Positions 14,937-22,699 of a DNA stretch of 64,000 bases are shown piece by piece (within the stretch, counting starts at the first letter, position 1; each line of letters starts with the position of its first letter). The DNA comes from Hydrogenibacillus schlegelii (GTDB lineage Bacteria > Bacillota > Bacilli > Thermicanales > DSM-22653), in contig NZ_JXBB01000012.1 in the NCBI RefSeq assembly GCF_001653195.1, positions 1 through 64,000 of the forward strand, read 5' to 3'. The notes beneath the pieces were generated by a model. The model was given only the letters and a program-made list of their open reading frames with translations. It was not told the origin of the DNA and ran no database searches. The position numbers and the translations under genes are program-made.

Positions 14937-17864
14937 ATGGGGCGATTTCGGCTCAATGGGACGGCGTCGGTCCTGGCCTTCATCGGGGGGACGTCGACGT
15001 ATTATGCGCCGGATCGCCTGACGGCGGCGGCGGTCGTTTTGTTTTTTGTCGCCGTGGGGTGGGCGGCCGGCCGGTCAAACGTGCCGTCGTGGCCGGCGGC
15101 GATCCGGAGGGAGGCCCGATCGGCGGGGGGCGGGGCGGCGGTTTTGGCCGGATTGGTCGCGGCGGCGTTTTTCGGCCTCGGCCTGGCCGTGGCGGCCCTC
15201 GAGGAAGAAAAGGCGGCGGGGTCCGTCCGTTTGCCGGAGGACGGCCGTTCGTTTTCGGGCGTCGGCACGCTGGCCTCGCCGGCGATCGTCGACGGCGACC
15301 GGGTGATCGTCCGGCTGAAACTCCGGGCGATCCGGTGGGACGGGGCCGACTCTGAGGGCGGGACGGGGCTTCAGCATGAGGCGCCGGGTGCGCCCGCGGC
15401 CTTTCGTCCGGCGCTCGCGTGGGCGAGTCTTCGGCTGGAGCGGCCGGAGGAGCGCCTTGGGGCCGGCCGCTGGGCGGAAGGGGCCACGGTCTACGTCACC
15501 GGCGTCCTTCGGCCGCTTCCGGCGCCGAAAAACCCCGGCGCGTTTGATTTCGGACGCTTCCTCTGGCAAGAGGGAATCGCCTACACGGTCACCGGCGCTT
15601 TTCGAGAGACCCGCGTCTTGGCCGATGCGCCGCCGCCGGCGCGATTTCGGCAGTCGGCGCTTCGTGCAGCCCGGGAGGCGTTCCGGACGGCGCCGCCGGA
15701 GGCGGAAGCGCTCGCGCTGGCGGTCGTCTTCGGCGACAAAAGCGGGCTTGGGGCGGAGACGCTCTCGGCGTTTCAGGCCGCCGGCGTCTACCACCTGCTC
15801 GTCGTCTCCGGGGTGCACGTCGGCATTTTGGCCGGGACCGTCGCCGCCGCGCTCCGCGCCGCCGGCATCGGCCGTCGGACGCGGGAGACGGCCGTGCTGG
15901 CCTTCGTCTGGCTGTACGCATATCTCGCCGGCGGGGGGATCCCCGTCCTGCGAGGAGCGGCGATGGTGACGGCGTACGGCCTCGCCCGGCGGGTCGGCCG
16001 AGTCGCCGACAAAGAGGCGGTGCTCGCCTGGACGGCGGTTTTGTTTTTGCTCGTCGCGCCACGGCAGGTGACGGCCCTCGGCTTTCAGCTGTCGTTTGCC
16101 TTGACGGCGGCGCTCGTCCGCTATGCGCCGCCGCTCGGCAAAGGGGCCGCCGCTTGGCTGAGGCGGCGGGGGGTTCCGGAGAGTCACGCCCATCGGATCG
16201 GCCGGGGGCTTGCCGCGCTTGGCCTGACGGAGGGGCTGAGCGCCCTTTTTCTTCTCGGCCACCTCGGCGCGTGGCCGGCGATCTCGCCCTTTGCGAATGC
16301 GGCGCTGCTTCCGCTTTATGCCCTCGGCCTTCCGGCGGCGGCGGCGTCGACCGTTTTGGCGGCGATCCTGCAGGCGGTCGATTCGCGGGCGGCGCCGCTT
16401 TTGGCCTGGCCGGCGGCCGCGTTTTTTTCCGCCCTGCACCGGGGGGTCGAGGGGCTGGCGACCGTCACCGGGACGGCCCGCTCTTTCGGCGGCGCGTTAC
16501 AGACGGTGGGCCTTTTCGTCTCGGCCCTGGGGATCCTCGGCGTGCTGGAGGGCGTCCGGCGGCGACTGGCCTGGGCGGACCTCCGGCCGCTTTACCCGCC
16601 GGTGTTCCGCCGGCGGCCGAATCGGGACGTTCGGCGTGGGCATCGGGAGGCGGTCGAGGGCGTTCGCCCGGAGTCCGCCGCCCGCCGCCGGCGGCGGGCG
16701 GCGGCCGCCCTCCTCATCGCCGGCGGCGTCGGGACGGCGTTCGGCCTTTTCGGCGCGTCGTTCGGCGGCCCCCGCTTTCCCGAGGAAGAAGTCCGGCTCA
16801 CGTTTTTTGCTCTCAGGGACGCCCGCGTTTTCCTTGTCGATTTTCCCGGGAAATATTCTGTTCTTGTCGCCGAGGCGGCGCTCGAACCGCCGGACGTCCT
16901 GTCGTGGCGGCGCCGCCGAAGGCCGGTCGACGACTGGCGGGACGGCGTCGTCCCGGCGCTCCGGGCCGGTGCCGTCCGCCGTCTGGAGGGGATCGTCGTC
17001 GGGCCGGCGGCGGTCGGTGCCGGGGGGCTGGCGGAGGTGTGTCGGGCCGTTCAAGTGCGGCGGATCTGGATCGTCGCCTCCGAGGATGGGGTCGCGGGGG
17101 AAAGGCGGATCCCGTCGGCCGGGCCGGCTTCACGAGATCCGGGGATGCCGAAAGGAGAAGGGGCGGCGGGTGAGGAAGGCGGTGGGCGCGGGTTTCCGGC
17201 CGGCGCGTCGCCGGCGATGCTTCCGACGTTACGGGCCCGCTGCCCCGGCGCCGCCGCGTCGATCGGACCGGGGTGGACGCTCGGCGCCGGCGAGGCTTGG
17301 CTGGACGCCGCCGCCTTCGCGGGCGCCGGTCGCGGCGGTCCGGCTTTCGAGCTCGGGTACCGGCTTCGGCTCGGGGATCGCCTCGTCGCCTTCGGCGGCG
17401 GGCGCATGGACGTTCCCGAGCTCGGGATCCGGATCGATTACCGGGCGGCGCGGGAGGTGGAGCCGCCGGGAGGGGACGCGGTGGAGGAGGACCGGTGTGC
17501 GGTCGGGGGGTCGACGGGCGAGGGGGCGGCGACGGAAACGCAAGCGGCGGGGCCGGTGGCGCTGACGCAAGCGCGAGCGGCGGAGCGGGCGCCGGCAACG
17601 CACGGACGGAAAGCGGCGTCCTTGACTGACGCGCGGACGCCGGCGGCGGGGTCCGAAAGCGCCGCGGCCGGGGCGAGGGTGCCGGCGGCGAGCGGCTTCG
17701 GGAACGCCGCGAGCAGGGCGAAGGAACCGGCGGCGAAAGCGCCGGCGGAAAGGCCGGGCGAGGGTTCCTGCGTTTACCGGGTCGGTCGGGAGGGGGCCGT
17801 CCGCGTCGTCGTGGGCCGGGACGGACCGCCGACGATCCGGCCGGCGGTCGGGTCGGAGCGATGA
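14937..17864 (+). CDS. comEC: ComEC/Rec2 DNA channel with degenerate MBL domain
   Basis: 975 residues: N-terminal DUF4131-type part, then the multi-helix Competence domain (VYHLLVVSGVHVGILAGTV and GIPVLRGAAMVTAYGLARR are family hallmarks). A C-terminal region at about residues 616-800 follows the beta-lactamase-like fold. In ordinary ComEC that domain has DVGQGDA, LIDGG and THPDADHIGG. Here the matching stretches read FFALRDA, VLVAEAA and GPAAVGAGG, so every metal-binding His and Asp is gone although the frame is open. It ends in a long Ala/Glu/Arg-rich tail. The channel probably works, but the proposed strand-degrading nuclease cannot be metal-dependent in the usual way. SD GGGGGAGGG precedes the ATG. 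Confidence 0.92.
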   Translation: MGRFRLNGTASVLAFIGGTSTYYAPDRLTAAAVVLFFVAVGWAAGRSNVPSWPAAIRREARSAGGGAAVLAGLVAAAFFGLGLAVAALEEEKAAGSVRLPEDGRSFSGVGTLASPAIVDGDRVIVRLKLRAIRWDGADSEGGTGLQHEAPGAPAAFRPALAWASLRLERPEERLGAGRWAEGATVYVTGVLRPLPAPKNPGAFDFGRFLWQEGIAYTVTGAFRETRVLADAPPPARFRQSALRAAREAFRTAPPEAEALALAVVFGDKSGLGAETLSAFQAAGVYHLLVVSGVHVGILAGTVAAALRAAGIGRRTRETAVLAFVWLYAYLAGGGIPVLRGAAMVTAYGLARRVGRVADKEAVLAWTAVLFLLVAPRQVTALGFQLSFALTAALVRYAPPLGKGAAAWLRRRGVPESHAHRIGRGLAALGLTEGLSALFLLGHLGAWPAISPFANAALLPLYALGLPAAAASTVLAAILQAVDSRAAPLLAWPAAAFFSALHRGVEGLATVTGTARSFGGALQTVGLFVSALGILGVLEGVRRRLAWADLRPLYPPVFRRRPNRDVRRGHREAVEGVRPESAARRRRRAAAALLIAGGVGTAFGLFGASFGGPRFPEEEVRLTFFALRDARVFLVDFPGKYSVLVAEAALEPPDVLSWRRRRRPVDDWRDGVVPALRAGAVRRLEGIVVGPAAVGAGGLAEVCRAVQVRRIWIVASEDGVAGERRIPSAGPASRDPGMPKGEGAAGEEGGGRGFPAGASPAMLPTLRARCPGAAASIGPGWTLGAGEAWLDAAAFAGAGRGGPAFELGYRLRLGDRLVAFGGGRMDVPELGIRIDYRAAREVEPPGGDAVEEDRCAVGGSTGEGAATETQAAGPVALTQARAAERAPATHGRKAASLTDARTPAAGSESAAAGARVPAASGFGNAASRAKEPAAKAPAERPGEGSCVYRVGREGAVRVVVGRDGPPTIRPAVGSER

Positions 17865-17882
17865 GGGCGCCGAATTTCATGT

Positions 17883-17888
17883 TATAAT
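17883..17888 (+). promoter_or_regulatory. Possible -10 box before the NifX-like gene
   Basis: A perfect TATAAT, with no convincing -35 at 17 bases. It separates the competence locus from the next unit. Confidence 0.4.
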
Positions 17889-17975
17889 GCCGGGAGAGCG
17901 GCGAGGGCCGCTCGGGCAGCCAAGGTCGCCGGAAGAACTTTGAGCGGTCATCGATCGCAAAAGGAGGCACCGCCG

Positions 17976-18560
17976 ATGAAGATGGCGCTTGCCGTGTTGC
18001 CGAACGGTCGCATCAATCCGCATTTTGGGCGGGCAAAGCGGCTGGCGATTGCGACGGTCGAAGGGCTCGAGATCGTCGGCTGGGAAGAAGTCGAAAGCCC
18101 CTTCCACCACCTTCATCCCGGCCATCCCCCCGGGCCGCACGGCGGCGGTCACGGGCATGATCATGATCGCGACCACCCTCATGATCATGAGCCGGAGCCC
18201 AACCACGAACCCGGGCATGCCGGCGCCCATGATCATCATCACGACCACGATCATGGCCGCGGCCATGATCACGGCGCCGGTCACGATTGGGACGCCGAGC
18301 CCGATCATGATCCCCGGCATCATGCCCGCGGTCACGGCCACGGGGGCGGACGGGGCGGCCCGGAGTGGGCGGCGTTTCAGGCGGCGATCAAGGATTTTCT
18401 CGTGCAAAACGGGATTGACGTCCTCATCCTCGACCACGCCGGGCCGGGGCTCGTCCGGGTGCTCGAAGAGACGGACATCCGTATCGTGACCGGTGCCCGC
18501 GGATCGGCGCGGGAGGCGGTGCTGCACGTGGCGCGGTTTCTCAAAGAACGGGGGGCATAA
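17976..18560 (+). CDS. NifX/NifB-type cofactor-binding domain with His-rich insertion
   Basis: Residues 1-42 (MKMALAVLPNGRINPHFGRA...ATVEGLEIVGWEEV) and the last ~65 (AIKDFLVQNGIDVLILDHAGPG) form the small fold of the dinitrogenase iron-molybdenum cofactor family. Between them lies an ~80-residue run dominated by His, Asp, Gly and Pro in HDHDHxH patterns, a likely Zn/Ni/Co-binding or storage segment. The ATG follows AAAGGAGGCACCGCCG. Only three bases separate it from sppA, so they are co-transcribed. No nitrogenase genes are present, so a metal-handling role is more likely than FeMo-co synthesis. Confidence 0.8.
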   Translation: MKMALAVLPNGRINPHFGRAKRLAIATVEGLEIVGWEEVESPFHHLHPGHPPGPHGGGHGHDHDRDHPHDHEPEPNHEPGHAGAHDHHHDHDHGRGHDHGAGHDWDAEPDHDPRHHARGHGHGGGRGGPEWAAFQAAIKDFLVQNGIDVLILDHAGPGLVRVLEETDIRIVTGARGSAREAVLHVARFLKERGA

Positions 18561-18563
18561 GGG

Positions 18564-19547
18564 GTGCGCCGCGGTCCGCTGATCACCTTCGTGGCAATCA
18601 TCGTTGTCCTCGCGCTGGGCCTCGCCGGCGTGCGCCTGCTCGGCCCGTTCTTTGCCGGCGGGGGGACGGCCGATCGGGGGCTTGAGGAACGGAGGCTGGA
18701 AGGCGCCGGTCCGGAGAAGGTGGCCGTCATCCGCCTCGAGGGGGTGATCCAGCTGGAAGAAGGCGGCGGGCTGTTCGGGTCGGACGGCTTTTCGTTTGCC
18801 CGGCTGATGGAGGAGCTCAAGCAGGCGGAAGAAGACGACGCCGTCCGGGCGGTCGTGCTCTACGTGAACAGCCCCGGCGGGAGCGTCGTCGCGTCCGATG
18901 AGATCTACCGGAAGCTTAAAAAAATCCGGCAGGCCGGGAAGCCCGTCGTCGCCAGCATGGGGGAAGTGGCCGCTTCCGGCGGTTACTACGTGACCCTGGC
19001 CGCCGACCGGATCCTGGCCAACCCGAGCACGCTCACCGGAAGCATCGGCGTCATCTTTGCGCTGCCGAATGTTCACAAGCTGGCCGAGACGATCGGCTAT
19101 TCGGAAGAGATCGTCGCCAGCGGGCCGCTCAAGGACATGGGCAATCCGTACAAACCGATGTCGGACGACGCCCGGGCGGCGTTCCGGTCGATCGTCGACG
19201 ATACGTTCAACCGGTTCGTCGACCTCGTCGCCGAGGCGCGCAAGCTTTCCCGGGATCGGGTGCTTAAACTCGCGACGGGGCAGGTCTACACCGGCGCGCA
19301 GGCGAGGGCGGCCGGCCTGATCGACGATTTCGGCGGCCTGGACGAGGCGATCGAGGCGGCGAAGGCGCTGGCGGGCCTCAAAGAGGCGACGGTGATCGAA
19401 TACGCGGAAAAGAAGCGGGGAAACGTCCTCCTCGATTTGCTGCTCAACGAAAAAACCGGCGACGGTCGCCTGGAGACGCTCCTTCGGGCCGTCGCCGGTC
19501 GATTGGATTTTTCGCCGACGCCGAAGCTTCTTTACCAGTGGCGTTGA
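18564..19547 (+). CDS. sppA: Signal peptide peptidase SppA
   Basis: 327 residues, short SppA form. An N-terminal membrane anchor (ITFVAIIVVLALGLAGVRLL) precedes one S49 peptidase domain with VNSPGGSV, the nucleophile Ser138 (EVAASGGYY) and the general base Lys190 (SGPLKDMG). The active site faces outside and degrades leftover signal peptides and membrane-inserted proteins. The GTG start lies three bases after the previous stop. Confidence 0.94.
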   Translation: MRRGPLITFVAIIVVLALGLAGVRLLGPFFAGGGTADRGLEERRLEGAGPEKVAVIRLEGVIQLEEGGGLFGSDGFSFARLMEELKQAEEDDAVRAVVLYVNSPGGSVVASDEIYRKLKKIRQAGKPVVASMGEVAASGGYYVTLAADRILANPSTLTGSIGVIFALPNVHKLAETIGYSEEIVASGPLKDMGNPYKPMSDDARAAFRSIVDDTFNRFVDLVAEARKLSRDRVLKLATGQVYTGAQARAAGLIDDFGGLDEAIEAAKALAGLKEATVIEYAEKKRGNVLLDLLLNEKTGDGRLETLLRAVAGRLDFSPTPKLLYQWR

Positions 19548-19623
19548 AGTTTGGGACGGCGCCTGCGGCGCTGAAGCGCGGGGCGGCGCCGGGCGTCGCC
19601 GGACGGACCAAAGTCGCCGGGCG

Positions 19624-19932
19624 TCAGAACCAGCGGTCGGCCCAGTGCTGGATCGCCTGAATGATCGGTTCGGCGTCCCGGCCTTTTTCCGTCAGCGCGT
19701 ATTCGATTCGCACCGGCGTCTCGGGAAAGACCCGCCGTTCGACGATGCCGAGGGCTTCCAGTTCTTTCATCCGATCGGAGAGCATTTTATCGCTCATCTG
19801 GGGGATCTGTTCGCGGATTTCTTTGAAGCGCTTGGGACCGCCGAGCAGCACCCGGATGATGAGGCCGGTCCATTTTTTGCCGAGCACCTCGGCCGCCGCT
19901 TCGTATTTCGGACACATGTGCGAGTAGTCCAT
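19624..19932 (-). CDS. HxlR-family transcriptional regulator
   Basis: 102 residues. An early Cys (SHMCPKY) is followed by the winged helix LGKKWTGLIIRVLLGGPKRFKEIRE, the recognition stretch QMSDKMLSDRMKELEALGIVERRV and the C-terminal helix IIQAIQHWADRWF. HxlR proteins are dimeric regulators, often sensing electrophiles through this Cys. AAAGGAG lies nine bases before the ATG. The gene is divergent from the small gene at 20015, the most obvious target. Confidence 0.9.
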   Translation of the reverse strand: MDYSHMCPKYEAAAEVLGKKWTGLIIRVLLGGPKRFKEIREQIPQMSDKMLSDRMKELEALGIVERRVFPETPVRIEYALTEKGRDAEPIIQAIQHWADRWF

Positions 19933-20014
19933 GGCGATCCGCTCCTTTACCCCCATCATTGTAGCACACGCCGAAGGGCGGCCCCAAACGGCGGGCCGTG
20001 GAGGGAACATCCGA

Positions 20015-20230
20015 ATGGCAAATCCGGGAAAACTCGTCCAGCCAAAGGGGGAAAGCCCGGTCGCGGTGTTCAAAATCCGCGACTCAAACGAAGCAGGAGA
20101 GATCGACATGGCGCTTTCGCTCGGGGAGCAGCTTACCCAGCGGGCGCTGACGGGCCGGGCCATCGCCGAGGCGCTCGCCCGCGGGTTCGGCAGCGGCGGC
20201 ACGCTCGGCATCGTGTCGAGCAAGACGTAA
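20015..20230 (+). CDS. Small hypothetical protein, possibly a frameshifted fragment
   Basis: 71 residues, family not recognised. GGAGGG stands nine bases before the ATG. Beyond the TAA, another frame continues with coding-like sequence (TLCSGLASAHGAAYGGG ... ATPDEAEAAVQALREADVLFLEILPQK) up to about 20395. A longer gene may therefore have been split by a single-base change. Divergent from the HxlR regulator. Confidence 0.45.
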   Translation: MANPGKLVQPKGESPVAVFKIRDSNEAGEIDMALSLGEQLTQRALTGRAIAEALARGFGSGGTLGIVSSKT

Positions 20231-20528
20231 GACGACCCTCTGCAGCGGGCTGGCGTCGGCCCACGGCGCGGCGTACGGCGGCGGTCGCCGGGTCGAGAGC
20301 GCGGTGATGGCGACGCCGGACGAGGCGGAGGCGGCCGTCCAGGCGCTGCGGGAGGCCGACGTCCTCTTCCTCGAAATTCTTCCTCAGAAACGAGACGCGG
20401 CAGACGATGATGATCCCGATCCGGAAGCCGAAGAACGGACCGGCAGCCGGTTCACGGTTCCGGCAGCCGGTTCAGGGATCCGGCGGCCGGTCGACCGACG
20501 GTTCCGATCCAAAAGGAGAGGGGGCGCC
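20231..20528 (+). other. Gap before the TatD-like gene, coding-like but out of frame
   Basis: No complete gene. The first ~165 bases read as a plausible protein continuation in the frame one base off the preceding small gene. The rest carries short GGCAGCCGGTTC-type direct repeats (near 20432-20480) and an AGGAGAGG Shine-Dalgarno for the next gene. Confidence 0.4.
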
Positions 20529-21359
20529 ATGTTCGACGCGCACCTGCACTTTGAGGCGATCGTCGCCCGGGAGGACGGAACGATCGACTGGGATCGGGCG
20601 GAGCGGCTCGTCGAGCGGTGGCGGGCGGGCGGCGTGCGGGGGGTGCTGGCGGTGTCGGTCGACCGGCCGTCGGCGGAGCGGACGCTGGAGCTGAAGCGGC
20701 GGTTTCCCGATTTCGTCTTCGCCGCCCTCGGGGAGCATCCGGAGCGGCCCCTTTCCTCGGAGCGGGAACTTTGGGCGCTGGAGGCGCTCATCCGGGCGGA
20801 GCGGGGGCGGATTGCGGCGATCGGGGAGGTCGGGCTTCCGCACTATGCCCGGGTCGATCAGAAGTCGGCGGTCCGGGAGCGCCTTCGTTTTTTTGCCGGC
20901 CTGGGGCGAAAGCTCGGGCTTCCGCTCGCGCTGCATGCCGTCTACGACGGGGCGGCGGAGGCGCTTTCCGTCCTTCGGGAGGAAGGCGTCCGAAAGGCGC
21001 ACTTTCACTGGCTCAAGGCGCCGGCCGCCGTCGTCGAACGGATCCTGGCCGCCGGATACCGGGTGTCGGTCACGCCGGAAGTCTGTTATCGAAAGCGGGC
21101 CCGGGCGCTTGCCCGGGCGGTCCGGCGGCGGGGGGCGCCGCTTCTTTTCGAGACGGACGGGCCGTGGCCGTACGAAGGGCCGTTCGGCGGCCGGCCGGCG
21201 GAGCCGCTTTGGCTCGGACGGGTGCTTCAGTGTGCCGCGGAGGCGGTCGGAGAGGCGCCGGAAGGGCTTTCGGAGGCGGCGGAGGCCGCTTTTCTTTCGC
21301 TCTTCGGCAGCTCGGAGGCCGCCGGCGGGTCGGGGCCGCCGGCGGATCAGGGGAGCTGA
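20529..21359 (+). CDS. TatD-like metal-dependent hydrolase
   Basis: 276 residues of the amidohydrolase-fold TatD family. The metal site begins with FDAHLHF. AAIGEVGLPHY supplies the bridging Glu, LPLALHAVYD and KAHFHWLK supply later His ligands, and LLFETDGPW supplies the final Asp. The family includes 3'-5' DNases and other hydrolases; the substrate here is not known. AGGAGAGG precedes the ATG by seven bases. Confidence 0.85.
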   Translation: MFDAHLHFEAIVAREDGTIDWDRAERLVERWRAGGVRGVLAVSVDRPSAERTLELKRRFPDFVFAALGEHPERPLSSERELWALEALIRAERGRIAAIGEVGLPHYARVDQKSAVRERLRFFAGLGRKLGLPLALHAVYDGAAEALSVLREEGVRKAHFHWLKAPAAVVERILAAGYRVSVTPEVCYRKRARALARAVRRRGAPLLFETDGPWPYEGPFGGRPAEPLWLGRVLQCAAEAVGEAPEGLSEAAEAAFLSLFGSSEAAGGSGPPADQGS

Positions 21360-21407
21360 CGGCCGCCGGACCGATTGCCCGGGCGACCGGTGGGGCGGAA
21401 ACGCTTT

Positions 21408-22253
21408 TTATCGGCTTCGTCGCTCCGGCCGCTCGTAGGGCCGCTCGTACGGGAACGGGATGTACTGGACCGACGGCCGGCGGCCGGCGGGCTGCGGGTA
21501 AAGCTCCATCAGGCGGTAGATCTCTTCCGGCATGTCGGTGCGAAAGCGGATGCCGAAGCGGGCGAGCTCGTCGGTGCCGATCGGGTAGTCGTGGGTCCAG
21601 CGGCCTTCGCTGAACAGGCGGGCGAGGTCGGCGGCGATTTGTTCGTCCATCTTCCGCCGGAGGAGGTCCTCCAGACTCGTGCGAACCTGCCGCATGGCCT
21701 TCTGGGCGACGTCGGCGAGGATGAGCGTCCGGTCGTCGATCGCTTCGATCGGCTTGGCTTTGAGGACGCTCAAGATGCTGGCCGCCGGGTATTCGCCGAG
21801 CTGGGGGTCGACGGGGCCGAGGACGGCGTTTTCGTCCAGGACGATCTCGTCGGCGGCGAGGGCGATGAGGGTGCCGCCGGACATGGCGTAGTGGGGAACG
21901 AAGACGGTCACCTTCGCCGGGTGCCGGGCGAGGGCGAAGGCGATCTGCTCGGCGGCCAGCACCAGGCCGCCGGGGGTGTGAAGGATGAGGTCGATCGGCA
22001 TCTCCGGCGGGGTGAGGCGGATCGCCCGGAGCACCTGCTCGGAGTCCTCGATGTCGATGTAGCGGGAAACGGGGATGCCGAGGAAGCTCAGGGCTTCCTG
22101 GCGGTGGATGAGGGTGATGACGCGGGAGCGGCGCTTTTTTTCCAGCCGGCGGATGAGTTCGGTTCGGAGGGTGTTCGTCCGCTTTTGCTGAAGCATCGGA
22201 AGAAGCGCGGTGAAGAAGAAAAACAGCCAGAAAAGGAGCAGAAAAAAGTCCAT
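21408..22253 (-). CDS. Membrane-anchored Clp-fold serine protease (SDH/DUF114 type)
   Basis: 281 residues. A very hydrophobic N-terminus (FFLLLFWLFFFFTALLPML) is followed by a ClpP/SppA-like crotonase-fold domain: ILHTPGGLVLAAEQIA, PHYAMSGGTLIALAADEIVLDENAVLGPVDPQ. The Ser of AMSGGT is the probable nucleophile. I recall this arrangement as the SDH-family Clp-fold serine proteinase of Gram-positive bacteria. AAGGAGG is seven bases before the ATG. Its role is probably membrane-protein quality control. Confidence 0.88.
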   Translation of the reverse strand: MDFFLLLFWLFFFFTALLPMLQQKRTNTLRTELIRRLEKKRRSRVITLIHRQEALSFLGIPVSRYIDIEDSEQVLRAIRLTPPEMPIDLILHTPGGLVLAAEQIAFALARHPAKVTVFVPHYAMSGGTLIALAADEIVLDENAVLGPVDPQLGEYPAASILSVLKAKPIEAIDDRTLILADVAQKAMRQVRTSLEDLLRRKMDEQIAADLARLFSEGRWTHDYPIGTDELARFGIRFRTDMPEEIYRLMELYPQPAGRRPSVQYIPFPYERPYERPERRSR

Positions 22254-22410
22254 CGAAAACCTCCTTACAAAGACGCCCGCCGGATGAGGGCCGGGAGCGG
22301 ATCGTCGGGCGGCGGTTCGGATCTTCGGATCTGCGGTCGGGCCGCCGTTTACCCTCAGCATAACCGAGGGCCGCCGCGGACAAAAGTGTGGCCTTTTGCG
22401 GGCGATGCGG

Positions 22411-22416
22411 TATAAT
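22411..22416 (+). promoter_or_regulatory. -10 box of the thiamine-responsive operon
   Basis: A perfect TATAAT ~60 bases before the TPP aptamer. The -35 region is poor (TGTGGC). Confidence 0.55.
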
Positions 22417-22475
22417 CTTTTTGTGGGATCATCGGACTGGGACAACCGGAGAACCGGGCGAGGGTCGCCCGGGCC

Positions 22476-22566
22476 GCGCGGGAGCCGGGGCAGCCGGCTG
22501 AGAGTGCAGCCAGAGGCGCTGCAGACCGCCTGAACCTGATCCGGTTCGGACCGGCGGAGGGAGCGG
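22476..22566 (+). promoter_or_regulatory. TPP riboswitch (THI element)
   Basis: Conserved aptamer pieces are in order: GGGGCAGCCGGCTGAGAG, a variable P3-type hairpin (TGCAGCC...GCTGCA), ACCGCCTGAACCTGATCCGG and the closing GGCGGAGGGAGCGGC. It should switch off the downstream operon when thiamine pyrophosphate is abundant. A hairpin with CCGGGCGA/TCGCCCGG precedes it. Confidence 0.93.
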
Positions 22567-22670
22567 CGTTCGGGAATCCGGATGCGGCGATCGAGGGGCG
22601 AACGACGGGTCGATCGGACGCGTTCGGAACCGAAATTCGGATTCGCGAAAACGCCAACCGAAGATGCCGT

Positions 22671-22698
22671 CCCCCGCCGGAGAAGGTGGGGGTTTTTT
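22671..22698 (+). terminator. Intrinsic terminator of the TPP riboswitch
   Basis: CCCCCGCC and GGTGGGGG pair around GGAGAA and are followed by six T residues, ending two bases before the ATG of the first gene. This is the expression platform: attenuation when TPP is bound. Confidence 0.85.
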
Positions 22699-22699
22699 G

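Noticed and set aside
16780-17100. Frameshift as the explanation for the missing ComEC metal motifs
   Set aside because: The fold-level alignment stays in one frame on both sides of the lost motifs, so substitution rather than frameshift is the simpler reading.
17976-18560. Zinc transporter (ZIP/CDF) because of the His-rich loop
   Set aside because: There are no membrane helices; the flanking halves match the NifX/NifB-type cofactor-binding domain.
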